Shown: positions 22,688 to 31,625 of the stretch, piece by piece
Layout of the letters: each line of letters begins with the position of its first letter
How positions within the stretch are numbered: the first letter of the stretch is position 1
DNA from: Kamptonema formosum PCC 10802
GTDB lineage: Bacteria > Cyanobacteriota > Cyanobacteriia > Cyanobacteriales > Oscillatoriaceae
Reading direction: 5' to 3'
Assembly: GCF_000332335.1 (NCBI RefSeq)
Contig: NZ_KB235948.1
Coordinates: forward strand, 5,402,328 to 5,452,228
Length of the DNA stretch: 49,901 nucleotides
Made by a program: the position numbers and the translations under genes
The notes under the pieces: generated by a model
Told to the model about the DNA's origin: nothing
What the model saw: the letters and a program-made list of their open reading frames with translations, nothing else
Databases searched by the model: none

Positions 22688-23554
22688 CTACTGGGTTTTC
22701 AGGTATTTAAGGAATTCGTCGAGCTGTTCGCGGGTCAGCTGTATGCGACCTTCCTTGCCATAGGCTTTCTGCAGGTAAGCTTTTCCCTCATCGGGCCGCC
22801 AACCCAGACGGTTGATTTCGTCAGAGGTTTTGTCGTAAACTTCCAGATACTCCAGGAATTGCTGAACTTCGGTTTCGTCGAGAAGCGCCAGTTCTGACTT
22901 GCCGTAGGTGCGCTCCAAAAAGTCTTGCTCCTGTTTGGAACTCACCCGCAAGCGCTTGAGTGTCACCTCGATTTTAGCCAGGGCGTCAGAGAGGTCAGAT
23001 GGCTCGCCAGTCAGGGCCGTTTCCATGTCCGTGAAAGGCAGCGACTCGCTGAAGTCAGGGCCGCTAGCTGGCGGAACCCAGAGGCGAGTGGGGTCAGCGG
23101 AGGAGTACCAATTGTCAGTCGCTGGCGGTGGTGGCGCAGGTGCAGCCGGCGAGACTGCGGGCGAGGTGAGCGGGCTCTTCTGTGCCGAACCAGCGGGGGG
23201 CGACGTTTTTTGCGTTCCGCCCGAAGATCGGCCCCCTAGAGGATCTGCCGAGAAGCTTTTTTCCAGCTGGAAGGAAGACTTCACCTGCGGCTGAACGGGC
23301 AAGGCGGGGGTGTGCGATCCCGTGAGTGCGGACATTTTTTCGGCGGCGTTCGGGAGAATTCCCAAGACCGCCAAAGCCCGAATTCGGGCTTGGTCTTCTG
23401 CCTGTTCCAGGGTTTCTGCTGCCGCTAGCCCGGAGGCCAGAGTGGCCCCCTCGACGGTAACGAGGGCGCGGACGACATATTTCCCCTGATAAATGGTAAC
23501 TAACTCAGAAATTAAGCAGCCGGTGGAATAGCGATCTCTAAATTGATCAAACAT
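22688..23554 (-). CDS. Conserved cyanobacterial protein with Rad52/22-like N-terminal domain
   Basis: The product is 288 residues. The N-terminal 70 residues (VTIYQGKYVVRALVTVEGAT, LASGLAAAETLEQAEDQARI, RALAVLGI) resemble the small Rad52-like fold seen in a conserved cyanobacterial family. A Pro/Ser/Ala-rich linker (residues 80-160) leads to a C-terminal helical domain (ALAKIEVTLKRLRVSSKQEQ, LDETEVQQFLEYLEVYD, ending LTREQLDEFLKYLKTQ). The C-terminal part repeats a motif, Lxx(E)xxxFLEYL/FLKYL, twice. A role in DNA metabolism is possible but not shown. It is convergent with clpP and has no operon partner. The ATG at 23554 has no strong ribosome binding site. Confidence 0.75.
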   Translation of the reverse strand: MFDQFRDRYSTGCLISELVTIYQGKYVVRALVTVEGATLASGLAAAETLEQAEDQARIRALAVLGILPNAAEKMSALTGSHTPALPVQPQVKSSFQLEKSFSADPLGGRSSGGTQKTSPPAGSAQKSPLTSPAVSPAAPAPPPPATDNWYSSADPTRLWVPPASGPDFSESLPFTDMETALTGEPSDLSDALAKIEVTLKRLRVSSKQEQDFLERTYGKSELALLDETEVQQFLEYLEVYDKTSDEINRLGWRPDEGKAYLQKAYGKEGRIQLTREQLDEFLKYLKTQ

Positions 23555-24998
23555 GGGATTTGCGAAAAAAACATTAGCGCCCTCAGGGGCGAAGTGGAGG
23601 GGAGGGGGAGCGTCTCACTAAAGCCAAAATCCGCGCAGCCTCAAGAGGGGGTAGAGAGAAGAGAAAAAATCGGCACTTCTGCGCATGGGTTCAGTAGCTT
23701 TAGAAAATAGAGACGCTCCTTTTGATATTTTAGAGTTGAGATTTAAGAGTGGCGAGGCAGCCGGCAGCAGTCCGCAGATTCAAAATAGACGGGATTGGGG
23801 GGCTCTGGTGGGTTTCTGTTGCGTCTCGGGGAGGCTGATTGCCTTGCGGGTTAAAAACAGAGAAGTCAGAAGCACGGGCGCTTTTCCTTGCCTCGGGCGC
23901 TGGCACAAATCAGAGCCGAAAGGGAGCTGTGCGGTTATAGAGAGGGGGAGCTTGGGCAATCGGAGCGCGGGGATTTTTACCGGTTAGTTGGATAGATTTG
24001 CCCAATCGGGAGAGAGTCGAGAGCAAATGCACGCTCTCCTGGCGGGGCACCGGCTCTTGAACGAATTAATTTTTCCCAATCCGATCTGGAACTGCGGCAG
24101 GTTGCTTCGATGGTGTTCTTGACAGGGAGCCACAAGCATTGATCTCGTCAGGGGAGTAATGCAGCTCGCAGCAGATCCGCCCGCGAAGCGAGCGGAACGG
24201 TTATCTGGGTGAGCCGGAGGAGCGGGAGCGATGCCTAACGGGTGCGCCGCCTTTAGGCGACAGCGCGGCGTTGGCTCCTGTAGGGCACCGGCAGCCGCAC
24301 AGCCTGTTTCAGCGCTCAATCAAGGCAGGCAGCATAAGACGCCCCCTCAATCGCTCTCGTTAAGTATAGTACACAAAAAAACAATGTTCCAAAAGTACGC
24401 GCTAAAACTAAAATAGGAAAAAGATTACAGAAGGCCTCGGTCACCCTTGAGTGCTCCAAGCGCTCTGTGCACCCCACCGCTAAACCTCGGCTGTTTCAGG
24501 GCGGTTGCGCAAGCGCTGCACCGCAGAGTGTAAAATTGCCAGCATTAGTCCTGTGCTGGGGCACTCACGCTTTTAGCGACTCGCATGTCACACCGGCATC
24601 GCTCCCGCCCTTGGGCGGCATCAATGTGTTGGCTGAGGCGGTGCCGGCTTGAGGGCTCTGGCGCACTCAGGGTCGGTAGCCGCCAGATGTAACGCGGATG
24701 CCCAAACAGCTGTGCTGACGGTCCTGAGTCTGGCTCAAGCCTGGATTGCCATTGGCGAGGGCGTAAGCGTTGCGGCTCCGTAGGAGCATCGTACCAGCAC
24801 GTTGGGAGAATCACTGACGATTTCGGGGGAGTTTCGCCCGAAAGGCAGAGTGCGGACGCTGGCATCACGCGCTGTCCGCTTGTGCCAGATCGCTACGGAA
24901 GTGTAATCGGTGGCACCACCAGCATTCACGCGCCTTGGTGGGGTGACATCGCACGCAGGTGTTATAGCCGAATAGAATCGATAAGGATTGAGCGCTGC
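23555..24998. other. Long gap without a recognised gene
   Basis: About 1.44 kb with only short frames, none resembling a known protein. I looked for tRNA, RNase P RNA, SRP RNA and tmRNA signatures and found none. GC-rich inverted segments (for example near 24177-24200 and 24600-24660) and a possible promoter-like GTTAAGTATAGTACAC at 24358 are the only notable things. The last 400 bp presumably contain the upstream region of the RNase gene. Confidence 0.5.
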
Positions 24999-27305
24999 AT
25001 GGAATTTTCAATCGCTACACTACTAGCAAATTTTACGGATGACAAGTTGGTTGCGCCAAAGGTTTTGGAAAAAAAACTGGGTTGCCAGGACAAAACCAGC
25101 CTGCGCCAATTTCAGATTGCCCTCGACGCTCTAGAGAAAATTGGCATTTTAGTCAAGGAGCGCGGCAAGTATCGGCGGGTGTTTGAAGAAGGGGTCGTGG
25201 AAGCGAAACTCCGCTGCAGCAGCAAAGGGTTCTGCTTCGCGATTCAGGAGGTGGAAGGGTCGGAGGATATTTACATCCGGGAGTGCCATCTCTCCAATGC
25301 ATGGAATGGCGATCGCGTGCTGGTAAAAATCATCAAAGAAGGCAGCCGCCGGCGCAGCCCAGAAGGGGAAGTGCGGCTGATCCTGGAGCGAGCCAATCCG
25401 AGCGTGCTGGCGCGGCTCAAGCAAGTCAAAACCCCGACGGGACGAGCGGTCTACAAGGCGGTGCCCTTGGACGACCGGCTGCTGTTTGAGCTCGACCTGC
25501 AGCCAAATGGCCAGAACCTGGAAGAGGCAAACGATTACCTAGTCCATGTAGAAGTCCTGCGCTACGCCCTGGGCTCGAATCCGCCGCTGGGCAAAGTGGC
25601 GCAGATTCTCGGCAGCGATGCCGAAGAGGCGAACGACCTGGATATCGTTTGCTGCAAGCACGACATCCCGCGCTCGTTTCCGGAAGCGGTGCTGAAGGTC
25701 GCTAAGGGCTATCCCAAAGGGCTGCGCAAAACGGAATACAAAGACCGGCTCGACCTGCGGGGAACGCTCACCTTCGCTATCAGCCACAAAGCAAGCCTAG
25801 CCAAGTGCGCAGAGCACGCCTTCAGCCTGGAGGTGCCGAAGCGGGGGCTGTTGCGGCTGATGGTTCACATTGCGGATGTGGCCTACTACGTGCCTGCCGA
25901 CTCGCCAATGGAGCGGGAAGCCCGCAAGCGCGGCACGGCGGTATTTCTGGGAGACACTTGGGTGCCGCTGCTGCCAGAGAGCCTGTCAGAAGACCGCTGC
26001 TCTCTGCTGCCGGGGGAAGAGCGGCTAGCGATATCGGTGATAATCGCGCTCAACTCCTCCGGGCAAGTGGTAGAGTACGAGATCCAGCCGAGCGTGATCG
26101 CTGTGGACCACCTGCTGTCGCTTTCGGACGCTCAGGCGATTCTCGACCGCAGTCAAACCTCGGCACTGGCTCCGGTTCTTGACCAAATGCTGGCCGTCTC
26201 GCAGGCGGTCGCCCGCATCCGGCAGCTGCGCGGAGCGGTGGAACTGAATCTGCCGGCCACCCAGTACGCCAGCAACCTGTCTCCCTTTGACGATGAGGGT
26301 CCGCTGGGGGTGATAGCTACCTCGTCGCGCCCCAGTGCCGGCACGATGGTCAGGGAGCTGATCGTCCTGGCCAACCAGCTCGTAGCATCCCACTTGCAAG
26401 CGCTGGCTGTGCCGGGAATCTACCGGATTCAGCCAAAACCGGACATCGAAGATGTCCAAGAGCTAATCAAGCTGGCGGGCAATCTGGGAATGAACCTGGA
26501 GCTCGACGAAGAGGAAGATGTCAATCCCCAAGATTACCAGCGGTTTGCCATGCTGTTTGCCGGGTCGAAGTCGGAGCGCGTCCTCACCTACCTGCTGCAA
26601 GAAACGCTCAAGCCGGCTGTCTACAGCAGCACGCCCGGACTTCACTTTGGCCTCGCCCTAACTAGCGGCTACACTCACTGCACTTCGCCGGTGCAGCGCT
26701 ACGCCGATTTGCTGCTGCAGCGGGTGCTGCATGCGGTGTTTGAGCACGGGCGCGACCGCCGCACCACTCGGGTGAAGGAGCGCGTCAACCTGCGCCACAG
26801 CAGCGCAAAGGGCCAAATTAACTGGAACGTCCTGCCACCTGAGGTGCAGCACGAGCTGGAGGAGCTGCTGGCTTCCGCTGCCGGCCACTTGGGCGACCGC
26901 GAAAAGGTGGCGCAAGAGGCAGAGGCGGACCTGACCGGCCTGAAGAAAGCTGCGGCGATGAAGGAGCGCACCGGCGAAACCTTCTCGGGGCTGATTACCG
27001 GCGTGCAGTCCTACGGGTTCTTTGTAGAAATTGAGGAGCTGATGGTGGAAGGGCTGGTGCACGTATCGTCGCTTAAGGATGACTGGTACGAGTATCGCTC
27101 CCGCCAGCAAACTCTCGTGGGCCGCAAGAACCGCAAGCAGTACCGGCTCGGCGACCGCGTGGAAGTCCAAGTTAAGAGTGTGGATTACTACCGCCAGCAA
27201 ATTGACCTGGTTGCTGTTGGTGGCGGCAGCGAAGCCACCAATGGTGATGAGGATGACATCGCACCCCCATCCCTTTTCAACCCTCATTTGGAAGACGAGC
27301 CCTAA
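24999..27305 (+). CDS. RNase II/R-family (RNB domain) protein with atypical active site
   Basis: The start is placed at ATG 24999 (MEFSIATLLANFTDDKLVAP, 768 aa). The frame is open 39 codons upstream without support. Residues 1-70 form a winged-helix; residues 70-200 hold OB/cold-shock-like domains (EDIYIRECHLSNAWNGDRVL); the RNB domain spans about 230-600 (VHIADVAYYVPADSPMEREA, KRGTAVFLGD, SLLPGEERLAIS, then YTHCTSPVQRYADLLLQRV); and an S1 domain lies at 660-740 (SGLITGVQSYGFFVEIEELM). These enzymes degrade RNA 3' to 5'. The cluster of Asp residues that normally binds Mg at the start of RNB is not visible: the segment reads TFAISHKASLAKCAEHAFSL. The arginine pair of SPIRRY is SPVQRY. It may be a family-wide variant or an inactive RNA-binding protein. 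It lies 33 bp upstream of ubiX and is probably co-transcribed. Confidence 0.88.
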   Translation: MEFSIATLLANFTDDKLVAPKVLEKKLGCQDKTSLRQFQIALDALEKIGILVKERGKYRRVFEEGVVEAKLRCSSKGFCFAIQEVEGSEDIYIRECHLSNAWNGDRVLVKIIKEGSRRRSPEGEVRLILERANPSVLARLKQVKTPTGRAVYKAVPLDDRLLFELDLQPNGQNLEEANDYLVHVEVLRYALGSNPPLGKVAQILGSDAEEANDLDIVCCKHDIPRSFPEAVLKVAKGYPKGLRKTEYKDRLDLRGTLTFAISHKASLAKCAEHAFSLEVPKRGLLRLMVHIADVAYYVPADSPMEREARKRGTAVFLGDTWVPLLPESLSEDRCSLLPGEERLAISVIIALNSSGQVVEYEIQPSVIAVDHLLSLSDAQAILDRSQTSALAPVLDQMLAVSQAVARIRQLRGAVELNLPATQYASNLSPFDDEGPLGVIATSSRPSAGTMVRELIVLANQLVASHLQALAVPGIYRIQPKPDIEDVQELIKLAGNLGMNLELDEEEDVNPQDYQRFAMLFAGSKSERVLTYLLQETLKPAVYSSTPGLHFGLALTSGYTHCTSPVQRYADLLLQRVLHAVFEHGRDRRTTRVKERVNLRHSSAKGQINWNVLPPEVQHELEELLASAAGHLGDREKVAQEAEADLTGLKKAAAMKERTGETFSGLITGVQSYGFFVEIEELMVEGLVHVSSLKDDWYEYRSRQQTLVGRKNRKQYRLGDRVEVQVKSVDYYRQQIDLVAVGGGSEATNGDEDDIAPPSLFNPHLEDEP

Positions 27306-27338
27306 AAAATGGCTGCCGCACTCCGTGCGATGTGACCT

Positions 27339-28064
27339 GTGAGAAAGCTTTACCGTGAGGTGTCAGAATCCGTGACCAGCAATCCCGCCACCGGCGACCG
27401 GCCAGACAACCAGGACTCACCAGTCACAACTCCCCCGCCACTCAGAGCTAACGCGCCGGTACGTCCCCTGATTGTGGGCGTTTCAGGGGCGTCGGGACTG
27501 ATCTATGCGCTGCGAGCTGTCAGGTTTCTGCTGCTCTCAGACTACACTGTTGAGCTGGTAGCCTCTAAGTCCGCTTATATGGTCTGGCAGGCTGAGCTCA
27601 ATATCCGCATGCCAGCTGACCCTAGCGCCCAGGAGGAATTCTGGCGTCAGCAAGCTGGCGATGTCACGGCAGGCAAGCTGCGCTGTCACTCCTGGCAGGA
27701 TGTGGGCGCTAATATCGCCAGCGGCTCGTTCCGGACTTTGGGGATGGTTGTGATTCCAGCAAGCATGAGTACGGTGGCGAAGCTGGCTGCCGGTTTGAGT
27801 TCTGACTTGCTCGAACGAGCGGCTGACGTGCAGCTCAAGGAAGGACGTAAACTGGTTATAGTGCCCCGTGAAACGCCTTTCAGCTTGATTCACCTGCGCA
27901 ATTTGACCGCTCTGGCAGAAGCGGGTGCCCGGATTGTCCCGGCAATTCCCGCTTGGTATCACCACCCCAAGACTGTTGAGGATTTGGTGGATTTTGTGGT
28001 GGCTCGGGCTTTCGACCAGCTAGACATTGACTGCATCCCCATCCGCCGGTGGGAGGGGCACTGA
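27339..28064 (+). CDS. ubiX: Flavin prenyltransferase UbiX
   Basis: From GTG 27339 the product is 241 residues. The first 42 are a polar, Pro-rich extension not seen in most UbiX proteins; a GTG at 27372 is an alternative start. The core begins PLIVGVSGASGLIYALRAVR (FMN-binding loop) and continues with PASMSTVAKLAAGLSSDLLE, then LVIVPRETPFSLIHLRNLTA and AIPAWYHHPKTVEDLVDFVV. UbiX joins dimethylallyl phosphate to FMN to make the prenylated flavin used by UbiD-type decarboxylases, needed in plastoquinone or related prenylquinone synthesis. It is 33 bp downstream of the RNase II-family gene on the same strand. Confidence 0.93.
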   Translation: MRKLYREVSESVTSNPATGDRPDNQDSPVTTPPPLRANAPVRPLIVGVSGASGLIYALRAVRFLLLSDYTVELVASKSAYMVWQAELNIRMPADPSAQEEFWRQQAGDVTAGKLRCHSWQDVGANIASGSFRTLGMVVIPASMSTVAKLAAGLSSDLLERAADVQLKEGRKLVIVPRETPFSLIHLRNLTALAEAGARIVPAIPAWYHHPKTVEDLVDFVVARAFDQLDIDCIPIRRWEGH

Positions 28065-28616
28065 ATGTTGGCTGGGGGCTCGGCGACTGGTTAGATCCTG
28101 TTCGGCAGGGACGCTATTGTGGGGAGACGCGACCGGCGCGTCCTGCAAGTAGGGGCGGGTTACTAACATCCTGGATTTCCGGCAGTTTTCTGGGGTGAGC
28201 CCGCCCCTGCGCAAGCCATAAGGGTGCCAGCGGGCTTGAGATTCTATCAATTTTGGATTTTAGATGCCCAGATTTGGGATTTTAAAAAACGGCAGGAAAG
28301 CTTTTTCAGCCACAGGAAAAAATCTTCTCTATCTCAAATTGAGATTATATCAACTCCGTGCCCACTGCTGAAGTCCGGTACAGGCCCACAGGCAAAAATC
28401 CTGTGGCTGCAACCGCCTGGATCTAAGATTTTACGCTTTTAATCTTCCTAAAGACTCTTGGGGCAGAGCCTCGTAAAAGACGTTAAAAGAGGAATAATGC
28501 GAGACGAAATGGGTATTAAATATGCAAATTAAATATGCTGCAAATCCAGGGGGTAGACGGATAGGAGATACATTAAAAACTCAGCACTCAACATTCAGCA
28601 CTAAGGAGGCTTGACT
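28065..28616. repeat. Gap with palindromic and heptameric repeats
   Basis: AGGGGCGGGT at 28151 pairs with GCCCGCCCCT at 28199-28208, forming a 58-bp element also seen near 31.2-31.3 kb. CAGCCACAGGA (28307) and TCCTGTGGCTG (28401) form a longer-range inverted repeat with A-rich inner flanks. TTTTGGATTTTAGAT-type and ACTCAGCACTCA-type heptamer repeats precede the next gene. No coding sequence is seen. Confidence 0.6.
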
Positions 28617-29435
28617 GTGCGTGAATTTCGCATTTGGCTGCTGGTTGCGGTAGCGGGAGGGCTGGCTATTTTTGCGGCGCAAAATTTGTCGCCGGTGCTG
28701 CCGCTGGTGTTTCTGGGGGCGCAATCGGTGGCGCTACCGCTGTCTGTGTGGGTTTTACTCGCTGTGGCGGCGGGGGTGCTGACCGAGGAAGCGATTGCCG
28801 GTTTGTTCCGACTGTCGAATTATCTGTTTGAGCAACAGCTGCCAGCCCGCCGGCGGGAAGCTCCCCCCCTGCCGCGCCGCGAGTATGCCGGCGAGCCCCG
28901 CCGCGAACCGGCACCGCAACAGCCCGCTTCTAGCTGGCCGAGCAATTTGGGGGCGGCTGCCGCCGGTGGCGCTGCGGGTTTCGCTGCGGCTTCTGCGACT
29001 GCTGCAGCTTCCCAGTGGCGGGATGAAGAGGAGCCGGTGGATCGGACGCCAAGCTCGCTGGATCGGGAAAACGACTCAGAGCCGGCTGGCTATAGTTCAG
29101 AGGACAGAGAAGATCGCGAGCCGCCGGTTGTGGATGACGACTCTTTTTATCAAGAGTGGGAGGAGGAGGAGCGCCAAGCTCAGGCAAGGGCTGAGCGGGA
29201 GCCAGAAACAGGGAGCGCAACCTACGAAGTCAAGCAGGAACCGACAGCGAGTTCTTGGTCTGGCACGATCTATTCTTACAGCTACCGGGAGCCGAGTCAG
29301 TCTGGGGTGGGAAGAACTGAGTCGGTTTACGATGCGGACTACCGGGTGATCAAATCGCCACAGCAGCAGCCAAAAGCTGAGGAGGATGACTGGGAAAGCA
29401 AGGGCAATCAGAATGACGACTGGGACTGGGGCTAG
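28617..29435 (+). CDS. LapA-domain (DUF1049) membrane protein with charged tail
   Basis: The start is placed at GTG 28617, 7 bases after AAGGAGG; a TTG at 28611 is too close to the ribosome binding site. The 272-residue product has two membrane helices at 5-25 and 35-60 (IWLLVAVAGGLAIFAAQNLS, then LPLSVWVLLAVAAGVLTEEA), the LapA-like pattern. The rest is soluble, low-complexity and acidic: Arg/Pro-rich 80-105, an Ala/Gly-rich stretch 110-135, then many Asp, Glu and Ser, ending DDWDWG. It is conserved as a family in cyanobacteria, but its role is unknown. No operon partner follows. Confidence 0.75.
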   Translation: MREFRIWLLVAVAGGLAIFAAQNLSPVLPLVFLGAQSVALPLSVWVLLAVAAGVLTEEAIAGLFRLSNYLFEQQLPARRREAPPLPRREYAGEPRREPAPQQPASSWPSNLGAAAAGGAAGFAAASATAAASQWRDEEEPVDRTPSSLDRENDSEPAGYSSEDREDREPPVVDDDSFYQEWEEEERQAQARAEREPETGSATYEVKQEPTASSWSGTIYSYSYREPSQSGVGRTESVYDADYRVIKSPQQQPKAEEDDWESKGNQNDDWDWG

Positions 29436-30387
29436 AGGCATCAGGGGAGCCGGCGCGATTCAGGCAAAAGGCAATAGCACGCCGGCGACGCGATGCTCCT
29501 GACGGAGCGGCGTGCCCCACCCGACTGGACTTAACCGTTTCCTGAGAGACGCTCGCCCCCAACCGCCTGCGCAAGTCCTGACGTGCCGGTATTGCTGCGC
29601 CGGCTGCTCCAACTGGAGTCCGCCCGGATCTAATAAGCTGTTCGGCTAAGAATGCTGCTTGTCCCTTGAAACGAGGCAGTCAGCATGAACTGCGCACACC
29701 GCCACCGATGAAAACTTGGCCGGCAGCGGGAGATCCGGTAGGGCTAAAGCCCAACTACGAACCTTTTCAAGGCAGAGCATCCCTTGGGGCGCTCCCAGAC
29801 AGAGCCTGGCAGGGGATAGCGAGGGATAGCCCACAGCGTCCCGGCCCACCTGCCGATCGTTTCCGAAGAGCGCCGGCATTGCAGAAGGGGGCCCCACGAT
29901 ATTTTTTCAATAACAGTGCCACCGGAAAATAGCTGATTAACGCTAGATAAACATAGCAGAAACCTTGTTATTGCAGCTTTTATATAGTTTGAGAATCGAT
30001 GGCAAGCATACGTTATACGCTTGTATACTTTACGGAAGGCTGGCCAAAAAATTGACAGTGCCGCCGGCGAGTTTTTCCGCGCTTATACCATGTCGTTGAA
30101 CTAGCGCAATTCAGTGACCAATGCCCAGTGCCCGAACGCCGATGTTAGGGGTGAGGGGTGAGGGGTGAGGGTTAGGGGTCAGGGGTGGGGGTCAGGGGTG
30201 GGGAGAAAAGCTGAGAATTAACCCAATACCCAATGCGATGATGCCCAATGCGATGATGCCCAATGCGATGATGCCCAATGACCAATGCCCAACCTCAGAC
30301 AATTCCTGTCGCCGGAACCGGCACGGGAGAGGAGCTGGCTGAGTCGCGGGAGCCAGCTGATTGTTCCGTGAGGGGTGCGTGCTGGAT
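29436..30387. repeat. Repeat-rich gap; GGGGTGA heptamers and GATGCCCAATGC repeats
   Basis: 29690-29770 holds AACTGCGCACACCGCCACCG and GGGCTAAAGCCCAACTAC, which recur at 47378-47455. 30145-30205 is a GGGGTGA/GGGGTCA heptamer array. 30225-30290 has four tandem CCCAATGCGATGATG units (15 bp). No gene is supported in this stretch. Confidence 0.7.
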
Positions 30388-30753
30388 TCATCCCAAGACT
30401 GCGGGGGTTTTGTCACATTCAAAGCAAAAGACTTTTTTCCCCTCACGCCACGCGACCAATTCCACACAATCCGCTGGCACCGGCTCCAAGTTCTTTTCCA
30501 GCAATCTGAAGGAGTTTTGGATGAAGTGGGGGTCATTCATAATCGAGGCGTAGCGGTTGAAGAGCTGCAACTCCTCATCTTTTGTCAAGCCTTTGAGGTT
30601 GACTCGGAACGCCGGTTGAATGTCAATCAGCTCCCAGGTATAGCTGTCATAGATTTCTACGAACTCATCAGGAGCTGGGCCATAGGCCGGCACCCCTTGG
30701 GGAAAGAGGTCTTTGAGTTCGGGATTGCGATCGTTGAGGATTAAGTAGTACAT
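30388..30753 (-). CDS. Small conserved-looking protein of unknown function (121 aa)
   Basis: ATG 30753 follows GGAGGG at 6 bases. The product reads MYYLILNDRNPELKDLFPQG, DEFVEIYDSYTWELIDIQPA, FRVNLKGLTKDEELQLFNRY, ending VAWREGKKVFCFECDKTPAV. It is soluble and ends with a CxxC motif (CFEC) that might bind a metal. I do not recognise the family. It stands alone on minus between repeat-rich gaps. The good ribosome binding site and protein-like composition support a real gene. Confidence 0.65.
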   Translation of the reverse strand: MYYLILNDRNPELKDLFPQGVPAYGPAPDEFVEIYDSYTWELIDIQPAFRVNLKGLTKDEELQLFNRYASIMNDPHFIQNSFRLLEKNLEPVPADCVELVAWREGKKVFCFECDKTPAVLG

Positions 30754-31560
30754 GGCACCCTCCAAAGGGAGTAACGTGTGTGACGTAGGGCTGTTACCTG
30801 ATTCTTATTAATACTTTAAGCGACTGCGCCCGTCCGGAAAAGAAGTAAATTTTCTGCCCGGGGAGCTTTCGCGCTCAACCTATTACTACTTTGAACTACT
30901 ATTTCGGCACCACAGTCCGATGGCTGACACTTTAAATAGTGGAAACAGGGGAGTTGCTATTTGCGGACGCTCTCAACTATTACTTAGCCCGCCAACCGTG
31001 CTGCTGTGTGTGTGACAGCTGGCAAACTTGCCAGCCAAGTCTTGACAAAATATTGCTTCTGTGGTAAAAAGCGTCCCTGTGCGGGGGCGGAATTGCTGGC
31101 CCAACTTGCTGCCTGGCTGCAAGTCGTGTCCCGCCAATTGCCGGTCATTCTTTCTCTCCTGCGCTGCAGCGGATAAATCCAGTCCGGTAGGGGTAGGGGC
31201 GGGGGCGGGTATCCGAACAGGCTTCAGGCGGGCTGCCAACATTCAGGCTCAGCCCACCTGGGGGCGGGTTTCCGAACATGTTTCGGGCGGGCCGCAAACA
31301 TTTCGGGTGAGATCCGCCCCTACTAATATCCAAAGCTCCCCGACGTGGGGTGAGCCCCCACACCCCGGACACTGGCCTGTTGCCGCAAGGTTCCTTGATA
31401 TCGCTGCCCCTCTGCGGCAGGTTGCCGGCGGGGCTGGCGACGCCCCTGCGCCGGTGGGCGTCACAGGCATCCTGCAGGAGAGCGCGCCACAAGTGCCTGC
31501 TCCCCCGCGCCCCTGAAACCCCTAAAGGGTGACAGTTCGGTTGTGAGGCGTGACAGCTTG
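30754..31560. repeat. Gap with GGGGCGGGT palindromic elements upstream of cassette 2
   Basis: 31190-31320 holds two related units with GGGCGGGTATCCGAACAGGC and GGGCGGGTTTCCGAACATG, closing in GATCCGCCCCTAC. 31330-31360 adds CCCCGACGTGGGGTGAGCCC. No coding sequence is recognised. It separates the 121-aa gene from STAND cassette 2. Confidence 0.6.
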
Positions 31561-31561
31561 A

Positions 31562-31567
31562 TATAAT
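31562..31567 (+). promoter_or_regulatory. Possible -10 box upstream of cassette 2
   Basis: A TATAAT in GCTTGATATAATACTTATT lies about 60 bp before the HTH-AAA gene and is well placed for a sigma70 promoter. A convincing -35 is not evident. Confidence 0.4.
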
Positions 31568-31625
31568 ACTTATTAAGACGTGGCGAGATGTGCTCAACCT
31601 TCAATATTTGAAAAACTTAGGCTAT

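Noticed and set aside
23555-24998. Stable RNA genes (tRNA, RNase P, SRP, tmRNA) in the long gap
   Set aside because: None of the conserved landmarks of these RNAs could be found on either strand.
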